A stretch of DNA of 64,000 nt from Anseranas semipalmata (lineage: Eukaryota; Chordata; Aves; Anseriformes; Anseranatidae): positions 51,634 to 115,633 of the forward strand of contig VXAA01006458.1 in NCBI GenBank assembly GCA_013399115.1, read 5' to 3'. Shown here one piece after another: positions 12,901 through 24,900 of the stretch (positions within the stretch are counted from its first letter, which is position 1; each line of letters opens with the position of its first letter). Under the pieces are notes generated by a model. The model was not told the origin of the DNA, did no database searches, and saw only the letters and a list, made by a program, of their open reading frames with translations. Both the position numbers and the translations under genes were made by a program.

Positions 12901-15900
12901 TGAGTGATGCCGGGCTGTGATGACTGAACGTGTTAGAGCTCGGGCACAATGAGACATACTGTGTGAGGCTCAGCAGTATTTCTGCACCTTTTTTGGATTT
13001 GTTTGCACATTGTCATATACCAGCACCTAATATGCTCTTCCGCTTTATTCCTCCTTACTCCTGCTGAGGCTTCAGCTCGGTTTATATTTTTCCTTGGTTA
13101 ATAAATCTTTGTGTTTGCACAAGTCTTATATTTAGGGTTTGGGTATTTTAAAAGTTTCAATAAATATTTTTCTAAGAGCCTTGGTACAGATGTGACTCTG
13201 GGGTTCAGGTGGCCAGGAAGCTGGCTGGCAGTGGAAGCGTTCTCCTGCGTTTGGTCAGACGAGGGTGACCCTCACCGCAGAGGTAGATATCCATCACGGA
13301 ACCTTCATCCTCTCTCACATGCCCAAATGCCCTTTTCCGAAGAGCTGTGTTTGAACAGGCTGGATTGCAGCTGGGTATTTCCCTTGTAAGGTCATCTTGC
13401 AAGCCCGTTTCCAGAGCTCCACAAGCATCAACCGTGCTCAGCAGGCAGGGGATGCCCACTTGCACATCGGTTTGAAGGGTCAGTCAACATGGGGGGAGAA
13501 AGTCAAGGAAGAGGCAAAGCTCCTCCATGCATACATAAGCGAAAAAGCTCCACGACACCTTTCCTTTCAAAGAGTAATGTCATCGGGAAGTAAAATCACT
13601 ACATACAGTGGATGTGTAGGTGAAGCTGCAGCTGTCCCTCCTCTCCGAGATGCTGAGGACTCCGTCACGGTCTGTTGTGTTGTTTTGGGTTACAAGATAG
13701 CTGAAGGCTCCCTTCCTTGGATCCTGGATGCAACATGAGTCTTAGATCAGCTGAATTTCTTCATGGCCTGTGGGCTTGCTCGTGCAGGGACCATCTGTCT
13801 CCATAGGCATCTTGTTCAGCCTTCACCAAATGGGGCTTTTACCTTTGGTTGGGGTACCAGGGGCTGCCAGCAGACAGAACAAAATAGCTTTAGTTCATAA
13901 GCATTTTTGTTCAGGCAGGGAAAATTTAATGGGTCTCCATGTGGAGAAGTTTTTTTTATTTTTTACTTCCTGGAATTAAATGTGTAATTTTTAATGGGGA
14001 TCCTCTTAATTAAATCCACTGACTGGGTGGGATGAATTGGCTGGAGGCCACAGCAGGGCTCTCTTGTGACCTTCTGCAGCACCTCCAGCACTCCCACTGC
14101 TGCACCAACACCCCTCCAGCAAAAGGCTTGTCATCGATGGGGGTGGTTTTTAGAGACATCCGCAGTTGTAGGATCAATGTTGGCTTTAGAAACGAGCCTC
14201 ACAGCCCTGCCGGAATGCTTTATTTAGTTCATTCCCTGTTAAAAGCTTTGACCTACATCTAGCACTAGGAAGCGGTGAGGCTTTGATAATACATGGGCAT
14301 CCCAGCGGATGACACACTGCTAACTGAGACCTCAAAGTCAAAATGGATGTGTCCTTTAAAATAAAATCACACAAACCCATAAAGGTCTCACTCAGTAAAT
14401 GGCATTATCTCTGCCAAGCAGTATGTAGTCCCTATATACTACCATACTTTTGATGGAGAGGGCATATCTCTTTATGAACTGTAGATATTAGAAGTGCTTT
14501 TTTAAATTATTAGCAGACAAACCAAAAGCCAAAAAAAACCCTCAAGCCCAGCAAGCTTGGGCAAGTCTCCTGGAGCTTCAGATCTCTGTGTGAAGCTATC
14601 CTACAGGCAGCTGTAATGTATGGGGCGCTCAGCATCAGGGGTGTTGTTTCTGAAACACTTGCTGCCTTAGAAGTAACTTAGACAATGTCCGGGAGGGACG
14701 AGGCAGAGGTTTGCAGCCCCTTCCTCTCGGCAGCCGGCTGTCGCCCAAGAGTCATGGAGAGGTCAGCAATCACAGGATGATAATTAGCATCATTGACCCG
14801 GCAAATCAATAGGTGTGGGGCGATGCGGTGGGACTGCCACTGGTCTACATCAGTTACCCAAGGGGTTGTGTCTGTGTGATCACTGGGTTGTGTACTCACA
14901 TTGCTTGTTCTGTGCTGTTTTTTTTTTCCTTTTTCAGGATGAACTTGACCTCACGGACAAGCACAGAGAAGCTATGTTTGCGCTGCCGGCGGAAAAGAAG
15001 TGGCAGATCTACTGCAGCAAGAAAAAAGTAAGAGACATGCCTGCTTGCTGTCGGGGCTAAGCGCTTTCCTTACCCATACCGGGGAAGGAGGAGATGTGGA
15101 AGGAGAAACAGCTCTCTGTGGGGATGCAAAGTGGCATATGGGGGGATGCAAAGTGCACAGAAATGCATCTGTTCCCTGGGGTGGTCCTGGAGAAGCAGAG
15201 ATGGCCAACGAGGTCCTCAGACCCCCATCTCCAAAATGCAGAGCCCTTCCTCCCGAGCCCTCCTGGATGTGAGCTGGATTTCTCTGAGGCACTCAGTTTC
15301 CCTGCAATTTCTCCAGGTCCCCGAGCTGGGGATGGGCTGACCCCTGCAAGCACTGTGTTCGCTCAAGGTGTGGGCTTCCTGCACCTCAATAAGGTTTTTT
15401 CCCCAGTAAAGCGAAGATTTTTGCCCTGTATGTTTGCAAAGGAGTACATGCCCTGGGGGTTGCAGAGCCACTTGCAACCCCCAGCTGACTGGGTTGGGAT
15501 TCATTTCCTTCCTTGTGTTGCCCAAAGCAGAGGTCCTGCAGGTCTTATGGCAGTGGGGAGAAATGGGGCAAAAATGCTAAATTTTGGAAGCAAATCAAAG
15601 CACACCCAGGGCAAGGCAGTGCCAGGAGCTCAGCTTCACAGCGTCATCTCTGTCAATGGGGGGAAATGCTGACCATTCCCAGATTTGCCACTGCATCCCA
15701 TAAACTTCCCACCTTGCTGCAGAAGTTGGCTCTGAAATGCTCATGGTGGCCTGGCCCCACTCAAATGGCACTTGCCGCTATTAATGCCTGTTTTCTCCTG
15801 CTCTAGCAATGGCACCAGATTTTCCAGCCTCATTTCAGGCCAAGAGCAGGCTTACCTTGCTCATGTAGGATTAAGTTTTAAGCCTCTCATAAATACCCCT

Positions 15901-18900
15901 GAAATCCGTGTATTATTGTTATACAGAGGCCTGGCATGCCCGAGATTTAAATAGGAGGGGAGAAGAGAAGTTAACAAATTACAGGCACTGTTCTTAATCA
16001 ACAAGAAAATGGGCAGAAGATGCTCACTTGTCACTGCCTCTAGAATAAGCGTAGCCTACTCCAATGTGTCTGGATAAGCAGAGACAATAGGAAATTAAAT
16101 CAAGCAGAGCCATGTAATTATTATTGTGTGTGGAGATTACGTGCTATCTAATCTCCCAAGGTAGGGTTTAGATGGGACTGATATCCCCCTTTCCCATTCC
16201 AGCACCTCCTTGTGCTCATACAGGCACTGCAAGGACTTTTAAAAGTGGTGCTGAGAAAGTCACTGCTCCCTGGTGGATTTGAAGGAAGGAGCTCCAGAAG
16301 TGCCCTATGTCATCCTGCAAAGTGCTAGGATCAGGGGCCCATCCAAGGCCAGATCCTGGCTGCTGCTCTGCTGCTCGTGGTCCTTGTTCATGGAGGACCT
16401 GCCCTGCTCATGAAACCATCTGGGCAAGCTGCAGGGCATATGCAAGAGATGTGCTGGATGGCTGGTTTGCAAGGGAAACAAATTCTTTTGTCCTGCTTTT
16501 TAATTAAAAATGAGCAAAACCATATCAGCAACGGCTTCAGCAGGTGGGGAGCGCAGGGAACCAGGTGCGTTGCAGAACATTTCCTTGTGCAAGGCAAGCT
16601 CTAGGCAGTCCTGCTTCTATGTAATGAACATGGCTTGAGGACAACAGAAACATTCATGGCTGTTGTAGCAGCTTATGGAAATCACACCTGTGTACCTCTT
16701 TGTTTTTATGTGGACAAACTGCCTGCAGGATAGCCTGCAACATCTGGCACTGAGGGGATGGACTTCTCCAGCTGAGAGTAATTGCTGGGTTTGGGCAGTG
16801 GCAGTGGGGCTGGAGATAAGGCTGGGGTCCTACCTCGCTGCCTCGGCTGCAGCCTGAGTGGCCGTGATTTAGGAAATTCAGGATACACCAAAATATTTTG
16901 GCTTGTCCGAGGTTAATAGCAAGTCATTTTTTGAAATACATGAGAACCTGTAACCCCTTGTTTCGCCTGGTGGGTCCTGGGGGAGTTTGAAGGCTGACAT
17001 CAGTCACAGGCAGTTGCGTGACTTGCCAAGGGTCCAAAATTTTCCCCTGAGCAGTTTTTGCTCTTTCCTCTGCTGCCAATTTTGGCTCCTGTTGGAAGGA
17101 AGCTGTTAAGAGTCAAAAGACTTCAGTCAGACTTTGAGTCAGAAAGTCCCAGTTTGGGGCAATCTTAATTTTTAGCTTTTTTTCCTGTTTCCCTGCTGTT
17201 TGCAGTGCTCCCAGCTGCAGTTGCTCCAAAATATCTAACACTGTGGCTACAGCCTGTGAAGCCAGAGCACTCCCATGCCTCCATCAAAGGCAAAGGTGTG
17301 CAATATGGAAAGTATCTGAATATCTTTCTGAACGCTGTTGCAGCTGACAGCAGAGCCCTGAAGATGTTGGCATGCTTGGCAGGACAGGGACACGTTAGCT
17401 GGGACCTGGGATGAGCAGGAACGCATCCAAGACCAAATGCCAACACTTTTTCTCCACGCTCATCTTACAAAACCTTTGTCCCCATCCTCCTGAAGGGAAG
17501 GGGAGAGTTAGTCTTGAGGCAGCCTGCCTGTCGCTTTTTAAATCATCTGTTGGCATGCCCTGGCCCTGGGAGATTGTGCCATTCCCTGCCGTGCCTGGCA
17601 CTGCCAGCATCACCAGCCTTACTCGGGTCTGCTCTGCAGAGCGCATCCCAATTCTTGCCCATCTTACCACCCAGACATTGCTGTGCTGGGTTGTCCTGGC
17701 AAGGGGCACAGCCCTGGCCCTGCTTGGAGCTCAGGGCTACCCTAGATAAACTGCCCGAAGTCACATCCCTGGGGTGCTCTGGGGGCAGAGAGAGAAAAAG
17801 CATCTTGTGATGGCGGCTGCCCAGTCAGGAGGCAGCAATCCGGGAGGGAGCTGAAGTCTGCCTTAAATCCAGCAGCTGCACCACGCTCAGATCAGGAGGG
17901 GGATTTAAAGAGTGTTGGAGAGACCTTCTTTGAAGTTGTCAGCTCCCTCTTCGGCTGAAATAAAGCAAGGAAATGCAAAAGTGGAGGTGTATTAACAGCG
18001 GGATAAGATCTGATTTTAGAAGTGGTATTTCTGGACGATGACTCGTTTCATACCTCATCCCAAAGTATTTTATTCCCTGCTGGTCCTGCTCTCCAGGAGA
18101 GGATATTGCTCGGAAGCGCGGGGAGGAAGCCAGAGGGTTTCCAGGTTTAGCGTTTCTTTGGCTGCGGGTTTGAAGCAGTGAAAACGAAGGGGGACTGAGG
18201 ATGGCCTTTCTCAAACTGAGAGGCCAAGCTCCAACCGGAGTTAATAAATAACACTTAGCACTTATTCTGCAGCACCTCTTAATTGCAGGAGGGTTGGCTC
18301 CTGCCAGCCCCAGCATGTAACATCACGCTATTGGAGCAGCTCACTGGGTGATTTTTAAGATCCTCAAAGTAAATGTAGATTCAGGGGTATTCAAGCAGAA
18401 GGTCATCATGGATAACTGTGCGGAAAGGATTGGTAGCTAAAATCAGCTAAAAAATATACAGGGTCTGACTCTACCCCGCTTCCTTTCAATGAAACCACGC
18501 TCTCTGCTTGCGTTAAACATCTGTAAAAGCCAGGCAGAGGTTGTACAGGGATGAAAAATGACCTGTGGAGATGACAAATGATGCCGCATTCTTTAAGCTT
18601 GTGCTGAAAGCCTGTTAGTGTGGCTAATGCTGGGCACGTAGCTCTTTCCAGTACGAAGCTGTCCCCGTGCAAGCGAAAGTTAGCTTTACGTCTAAAATTT
18701 TCTCAGATGTCGGATGTAACATCAGGGTCCCTTTGCATTAGGAAAAGGCAGCAATGGTGTGTTTGCAGGAAGAATGGGGAAAAAACATGATAAATAGGGA
18801 AGTGAGTGATGACTCTCCAATGGTACTGTTTTTCCCAGCCAGATGGCCTCTTTCCTGTCTGACTGTGCCTTCCACACGCCCCTCCAGAGAGCTCGGCTTT

Positions 18901-21900
18901 CCAGCTCGCTCCTCCACGTGCATCTTTGTCCTGTTGCTTGGCCACGGGGCTTGTGTTGATATCTATTTCCTTCATTTGAAACCGTTTTCTTTTTTACTTC
19001 TTTCCTTTTTCTTTTTTTTTTTTTCCTGCAGTAACAACTAAGCAAAATCTGACAGAGATGGCATACAAGGGGAAGATATAAAAATAGCCTGGCATTTTGC
19101 CCTGCTCAGCCACCTGGCTTGAATGAGAAGTGTTTCACAGCCCTGTTACAGCCAGAATATACCTGCAGTTGTGGCCACAGCAGGTTGAAACACCATCTCG
19201 GGTGTAATTCTTGCTGGCTGACATTTCTCCCCTTCTCACTGAACAGCGGAGAAAACAGGCTGTGTACATGGCTGGGGGTATTTCTCAATAGGAAATGTTT
19301 ATAGTTTTTATCTTTAAAGGTAATTCCCTTTTTAGTTCCAATCACAACACACTTTTGTTCAGGCGAGGTTTTCCTCTGTCTCCAGCCAAAAACTGCATCT
19401 GTTAGCAATCTTTTTGGATTTTAAACTGAAGCTTTTTAAACAATGAACCATCTGACTATGAAAGGCATCTGGTCATGCTATATTTGCTTATTGTTAGCAT
19501 AATTTTTAAACCCTGGGAAAAGCTTACAAGGGCATGTGTGCATTTGTAGAGAGGGTATAGGAAGCATTAAGGAAAAACAGCACAGCCTGTGCTGTGACAG
19601 GATGGTTCGGACCTGAGATAGCAACTTTGATAGAATCGTATTAAATGACAGCCCTTCTCAGCAGCCACAGGGCTGGCAGGGTCGCTCCATGAGTGTTTGG
19701 CAGAGCATGAGGCAATGGCATTAGCTGCATTATTTATTTTTTGGCGTATGGATACCGCTGCCGGCGCGCACCTGGCAAGGGCTCGTCCGTGTTGTTGGAG
19801 CTGTGCTGGTTTGAAACTGCGAACCTGGCAGCTTAAACCCGTCCGTGCTGCTGTCTGCCTCTTTTTCGGCCTCGCAGACAGCACCCAGGTTGATCGTCCT
19901 GGTAGGCGGGCAGGGCAGGAGGGGCTGTTCCTCATACAGCGCTCTCCAGAAGCCTTGGAGATGCTGAAGCTGAGTGGGCTGCCAGTGGCTAAAAAATTTA
20001 CCTTGCTTTGCTTTTATGGAACAGAAAGAAGGGTGCAAAATAAAAACACCATCAGGGAGGTTGCTTGAAAACACGTGTGTTTGTTTCTATTTTTGCAGCA
20101 AGAGCAAGGTTTCTAGAAGAAGGATTGAGCCCTGGTGAGCCCCAGCAGCTGTATTCCCATGCAGATCTCCATGGGGGACAGAGGCTGCCCGCTTAGCCCA
20201 GCAAGATGATCTGGCCCCTGCTCCTTTTGGGAGAGTTTCTTCTTAACCCTTTGATATGGCTGTCCTGGTGGGAAGTCCTCCTGGGGCAAGCTAGCATGGC
20301 AGGTTGTCCCAAGAGGGAGGTGACCCACCAGAGTTAGGAACGTTATTGGCTCTCTGGGGTTGATGCAGAGCTGGCCATCACGAGCCAGCTGTTGTCTTCT
20401 GGCTTGAGTTCACCTCAAAGAACGTAGCCCAGCATGTTGAGTTCAGACCAGCCCTCACTTTGGTGCTTCTTAAGAAGACAGCAAGCAAAGGGAACATGTT
20501 TGGAGGTTTCCCCCAAAGCTTTGGGCTTGCCCAATATTTCCTTGCCCGTAATGGTTTCCTTGGTCGTAATGGTTTGGCAGCCTGCAGAACTAGACTTCTG
20601 TTTGTTTTTTTTTTCCCTCTCCCAAGGCCATTGGGCTCTCTGGTGGCTGTTTTTAGCTGTGCCATGTACAGAGCTGCCCTGATGGTTATTCAGACCTGTA
20701 CATTGGGAAGGGAAACACGCTGACCACACCTGGTCCCCACCAGCTGCTGCCTTCTTTCCCCAGTGGCTTCCCACCTGCTCACATCACTTTCCCTGCCCTG
20801 GCCAAGCTTCCCAACAAGAGAGGGAGGAGAGGGCTTTGGTGCTGAGAAGAAGAAACTGGGAGATGCTTATGTCCCCAGTTCCTGTGGGGCAGGATACGAT
20901 GGACCATCTTGGAGAGCTGAAGCTGGAGCATCCCTCGTTGAGGGCAGGCCACAAAATGCACACCCCAAAACCCCAGCCTGGGTGCTGGGAAAACTTCTGT
21001 GAATTCACCCTGTCAAACCTTGGTGCCCAGAGAGCTTCCTCCTTCATCCTGGCTCAGGGCAAAGCTGTATGAGTCACTTCCCCCCGGGCTCCTTGCTTTG
21101 TCAGGAGGCTTCTTTATTGCCACCAAATGCACTAAAAGACACTTATCGGTGTGCTGTAGACCATTAGCCACAATAATTACCAGTGAGCAGCATCCTGCAG
21201 CGAGCTGAAGGAAGCCCCTGCCCCGATCTTTGGCTGCTTTATTGTGCTTTCCCCTTTTGCATGGGAAGCTGCCTTCCGACGAGCCTGCCCGGCTGCTCAT
21301 GTGAATTAATGAGGTTCTGCCGCACTTAATTGAGAGCGCTCTTTAAATTGGGGGTTTCAGGGAGGAAATGCAAGAGCCCGAGGGAGCCGAGCAAAGGGAA
21401 ATATTTATAATGCAGCAAGTTAATTATAAATGAGCAGTTTAGCCAATTTTGTTGTTCAGCCTCCCCCCCGCCCCCCGGAGACCTTGGTGTTTTTCACTCC
21501 ACCGCTTCCTTTCAGCCCTAATCCGGCAGCAGGTCCGTGTCCGTGCTGGTGCAGCTGGTCACCTCGCAGTGCTGTGGTGGGGACCCCGTGCCCTTCCCCA
21601 GGCTTGGTGCTGCTGCTGGGAGCACTGGTAGGAGCAGGATGCTCCTTACGGGAGGTGCTGGTGGTACTGGGATGGTGGAGAGGACCTCCAGTGATGTCTC
21701 CAGGAGGGGACAGGAACTGGTCCCATTTTGGGCAGTGTTCAAGGCACAAGTGGGCACTCTGGCTCCACCATCCTCTGGCTCAAAGCCTGCATGCCATCCT
21801 TCCATGATCCTGAGCAGCTGCAGGATGACAGCACCTTCCCAACAACTGGGGCAGCTTTCAGCAGGCTGCCCGGGAGAGCGGACACGCCGAGTGCTGGGAC

Positions 21901-24900
21901 TGCAGCAGGTGCTGCTCTGCCAAATCCCATGGGGGAAGCACTGGCCACAGGCAGCCTCAGGCAGCTGAGAACCAGTGCACTGAGGGCATCCTCCCTGCCA
22001 TCCTCGGTAGCCCCCAGGGTGGGCTCAGGGGTGGGAATGGTCCCTTCCCCGCAGGGGAATCAGGCGGGATTCTGGTCGAATGTGGCCAAAAATACGGCAG
22101 GATTGGCAGCCAGATAGATTATTTAGAGACAGTTGTTTCAGCCAGTCCGTTTGCTGAAGGGCAGCGAGAGGTCTCAAGTCCCACCTCTGCCTCTCCATCC
22201 TCTTACCTTCACTTGAGGCAACTTTTCCGAACAGGGGAAAGCAGAGAGACACCAATGCCCCCCATTTTCCCTTCCAGAGCATACCTGTCTCTCCCCTTCA
22301 GACTCAATGTTTCACACTCATCCAGCAAATGAGCATTTCTCTTGCTGTGAGCAGTATTTGGACAAGATGGGGATGGTTTTCTCTTCCGCGGAGGCTGCAC
22401 TGAGTTTGGGCACCACGCTGGTCTCAGCAGAGCAGAGCTACTTCATCCTCCAAGGGTTCAATGGCTGGGAGCTGCAGTAGTGGGTGACACGTCCTGCAGG
22501 ATATTTGGGGGATTTGGGGGTGTTTGTAGCCAGCAAAAACTTACTGGCAGAGCACGGATATTAATGGTCCTCCCAGCGGCACAGAGGCAGGAGCTGAGAC
22601 CTCCTGCAGGTTTATTAGGTTTGGCACTAGCATGAGTAGGACACATTTTTTTGGTTGTTTTTCTAACATCTCAGAAAAACTTTCTGCTGATTCCCATTCG
22701 GGTTTAAAAAAAATGTTGAGGGAAGGTGAATCAAGTGTTTCATTCAAAACTCTGGTTCTTGGCGGGAGAAGGAGGGGCGAGCAGCCCAAACTAATAAAGC
22801 AGTGGGCAGGGAGGGCTAAATACAGTCTTCTCACTCTGGAAAGTCCTTTCATTTGCTTTAAACTTGACCAGAGGTATGGATAAGCAGCTTCTCTCGGCCC
22901 CTGGGGGAGATGGGGAGGAGATGCCCAAGGGGCTGCCACCTGGTTGCTCCTGAACTTCTCTTGTCCCCATCCCAGAGCCACGCACAGCAAAGGCTTGCTG
23001 ACTCTGTTTTCTCATCTTGACAAGCTGTAGCTTGGGAAGTTTGGATGCACAAACATTTACCATTTGTGCCTCTTGAACCACAGTAAATATTTTGGACTCT
23101 GCTCCTTTGACTTGCAGAAATCAGCTGGACTATCGGTAGTCGTCTACACGCATGGACGTGGGAGCAGAAGAGTGTGGCTTGTCCAGCTCCCGCCTTCGCA
23201 GGGAATTGCAGTGTGGGATGACCCTCACAAACATCTCAAGCTCCATCTTATAGTTAGGGAGAGGTTGCTTCTCCTGGTCCAACTTGAAGTGGATTTATTA
23301 TTTTATCCTTTTTCTTCTTTTGGTATAAATTTGGGGATAATGCAGTGGGGAATAGGGTTGTTCCAGAGCTATTCCTTGAAAATATGTGTACTACCTGTGG
23401 ACATGCAGTGTTATTTTTCTGAGCTGGGCTCAGCAGTCCACTGTTTGTGTCCTGCAAGAACATGGTAGAACCTGAAATACTCGTGTGTCTCAACCAGGTG
23501 CAGGACATTGTAAACCAGGACGACCAAACAAGGCTCTGCATCAATCATTGTCATAGATTTTGGGCCCAGGGGGGATGTCCTTTAATGGGGGACATTGTCG
23601 TGTGCATGTTCCCTCCTAACAACTAGTAAACCCCCAGGGGAGTTGTCTGTGCCAAGAGACTTGTTGGTAAGTCATGGCCCTCCCCCAAGAGTGGAGCCTT
23701 GTTCACATCACATTTATTTACCCTTCATAGCTTATAGAAACTTTTTTTTCCCCCAAAGTACATTCATCAAGGCTGTTTAGCCAAAACTTCAAGGGCACTG
23801 TAGAGTCAATGCAAGAGAAATCTGGGTGTAAAATTTCCAGACTGATACCCTATGACTGGGGCAGAGCTTAGTCACAGGCAGATGGTATAACATAGACTGT
23901 ATATAAAATGTGCTAGTTCAATAGATTGGGTAATGTTCCAGTACCTGGAGCTGTCAGTGGTGAGTTCAGAATGCAGAAAATGGAGCTTATATTGATATAA
24001 AGTAATGTAAGAGCATGAGGGATCTTCATAGGTGGTTGGTTGTGAAGGGCAGGAGATGTTAATGCTATTTCTTCTAATCCACTCTCTTTGTTTCACTTTT
24101 TTCCCTCTCTCTGCAGGACCAGGAAGAAAATAAAGGAGCCACCAGCTGGCCAGAGTTTTATATCGATCAGCTGAATTCAATGGCTGCTGTGAGTATTTCT
24201 GCAATGCTTTGGCACTTGTGAAAACCGGAACTGATAGCAGTGCAGTTGTGATAGTTTGTGATATGATCAGAGTCGTACTTGAGAGACCCGAGTGTTGTAG
24301 CCACAAAGGTGTAACGTGGCACTTCTCGGTCTTTCCAGTTTGCAGACCCCTCAGCACACTGGTGGAAATCATTTAAGCCAGGTGAAATTTAGGGAGAGGT
24401 TATTTTGTGCATTGGACCAGCAGATACAGCTGGAGAAAGGAGACGTTCTCCGAGGCACAGGGACCTTTCATCTCCCCACAAGCCAGGAGGCTGTGGGACT
24501 AAGGACAAACAGTGATTTTCAGGCTGTTTTTTAAGGAACCTGTCTAATGTGCAGTGCCAGCAAGGCATCGAGCTGCTGTGATAGTGGTGAGGCCAATAGC
24601 CTCAGTGCTTTTTGGTGGCTGCTGCTGCAATGAGTGTGGGATCCCTAGTACCACCCTGCTCCCAAAATACTCTTCTGCATTGGGTGGTTGTGCTGGGTGA
24701 GACCAAAATAGCACTGTTTTCTATAGGAAATATAGTTCCTGTAAGGCAAGGCTGCACTGCAAGACCTGGCACCCACCCTGGTGGCCCCAAGCATGGATGC
24801 AGTATCCCATCCCTCTGGGCTGCAGGACCCCATCCCTCCGGGCTGCAGGGCATCCCCACAGCCCCCTGCCTCCAGAGGGACACAAAGGATGCAGGGGTAC

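Larger units (their letters stand above)
937..14937 (+). other. DAAM1: DAAM1 intron 1 (14.0 kb)
   Basis: GT-AG, phase 0. It holds a TA-rich microsatellite (7839-7905), a TA/CA repeat (10262-10314), a CR1 fragment (11188-11331), a T/G homopolymer switch (5499-5519) and an AT-rich block at about 8.64-9.52 kb. No supported gene on either strand; the longest open frame (minus, 6724-7479) resembles nothing recognised. Confidence 0.9.
15028..24116 (+). other. DAAM1: DAAM1 intron 2 (9.1 kb)
   Basis: GT-AG, phase 0. It contains two AT-rich candidate regulatory blocks (about 16.03-16.17 kb and 21.08-21.44 kb) and a splice-acceptor-like T tract ending cctgcag at 19031. No gene recognised. Confidence 0.9.

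Noticed and set aside
19005..19032. Strong acceptor-like T tract ending cctgcag in intron 2
   Set aside because: It is followed directly by TAA, and no matching donor with coding potential or known DAAM1 exon fits here. Treated as a cryptic site.
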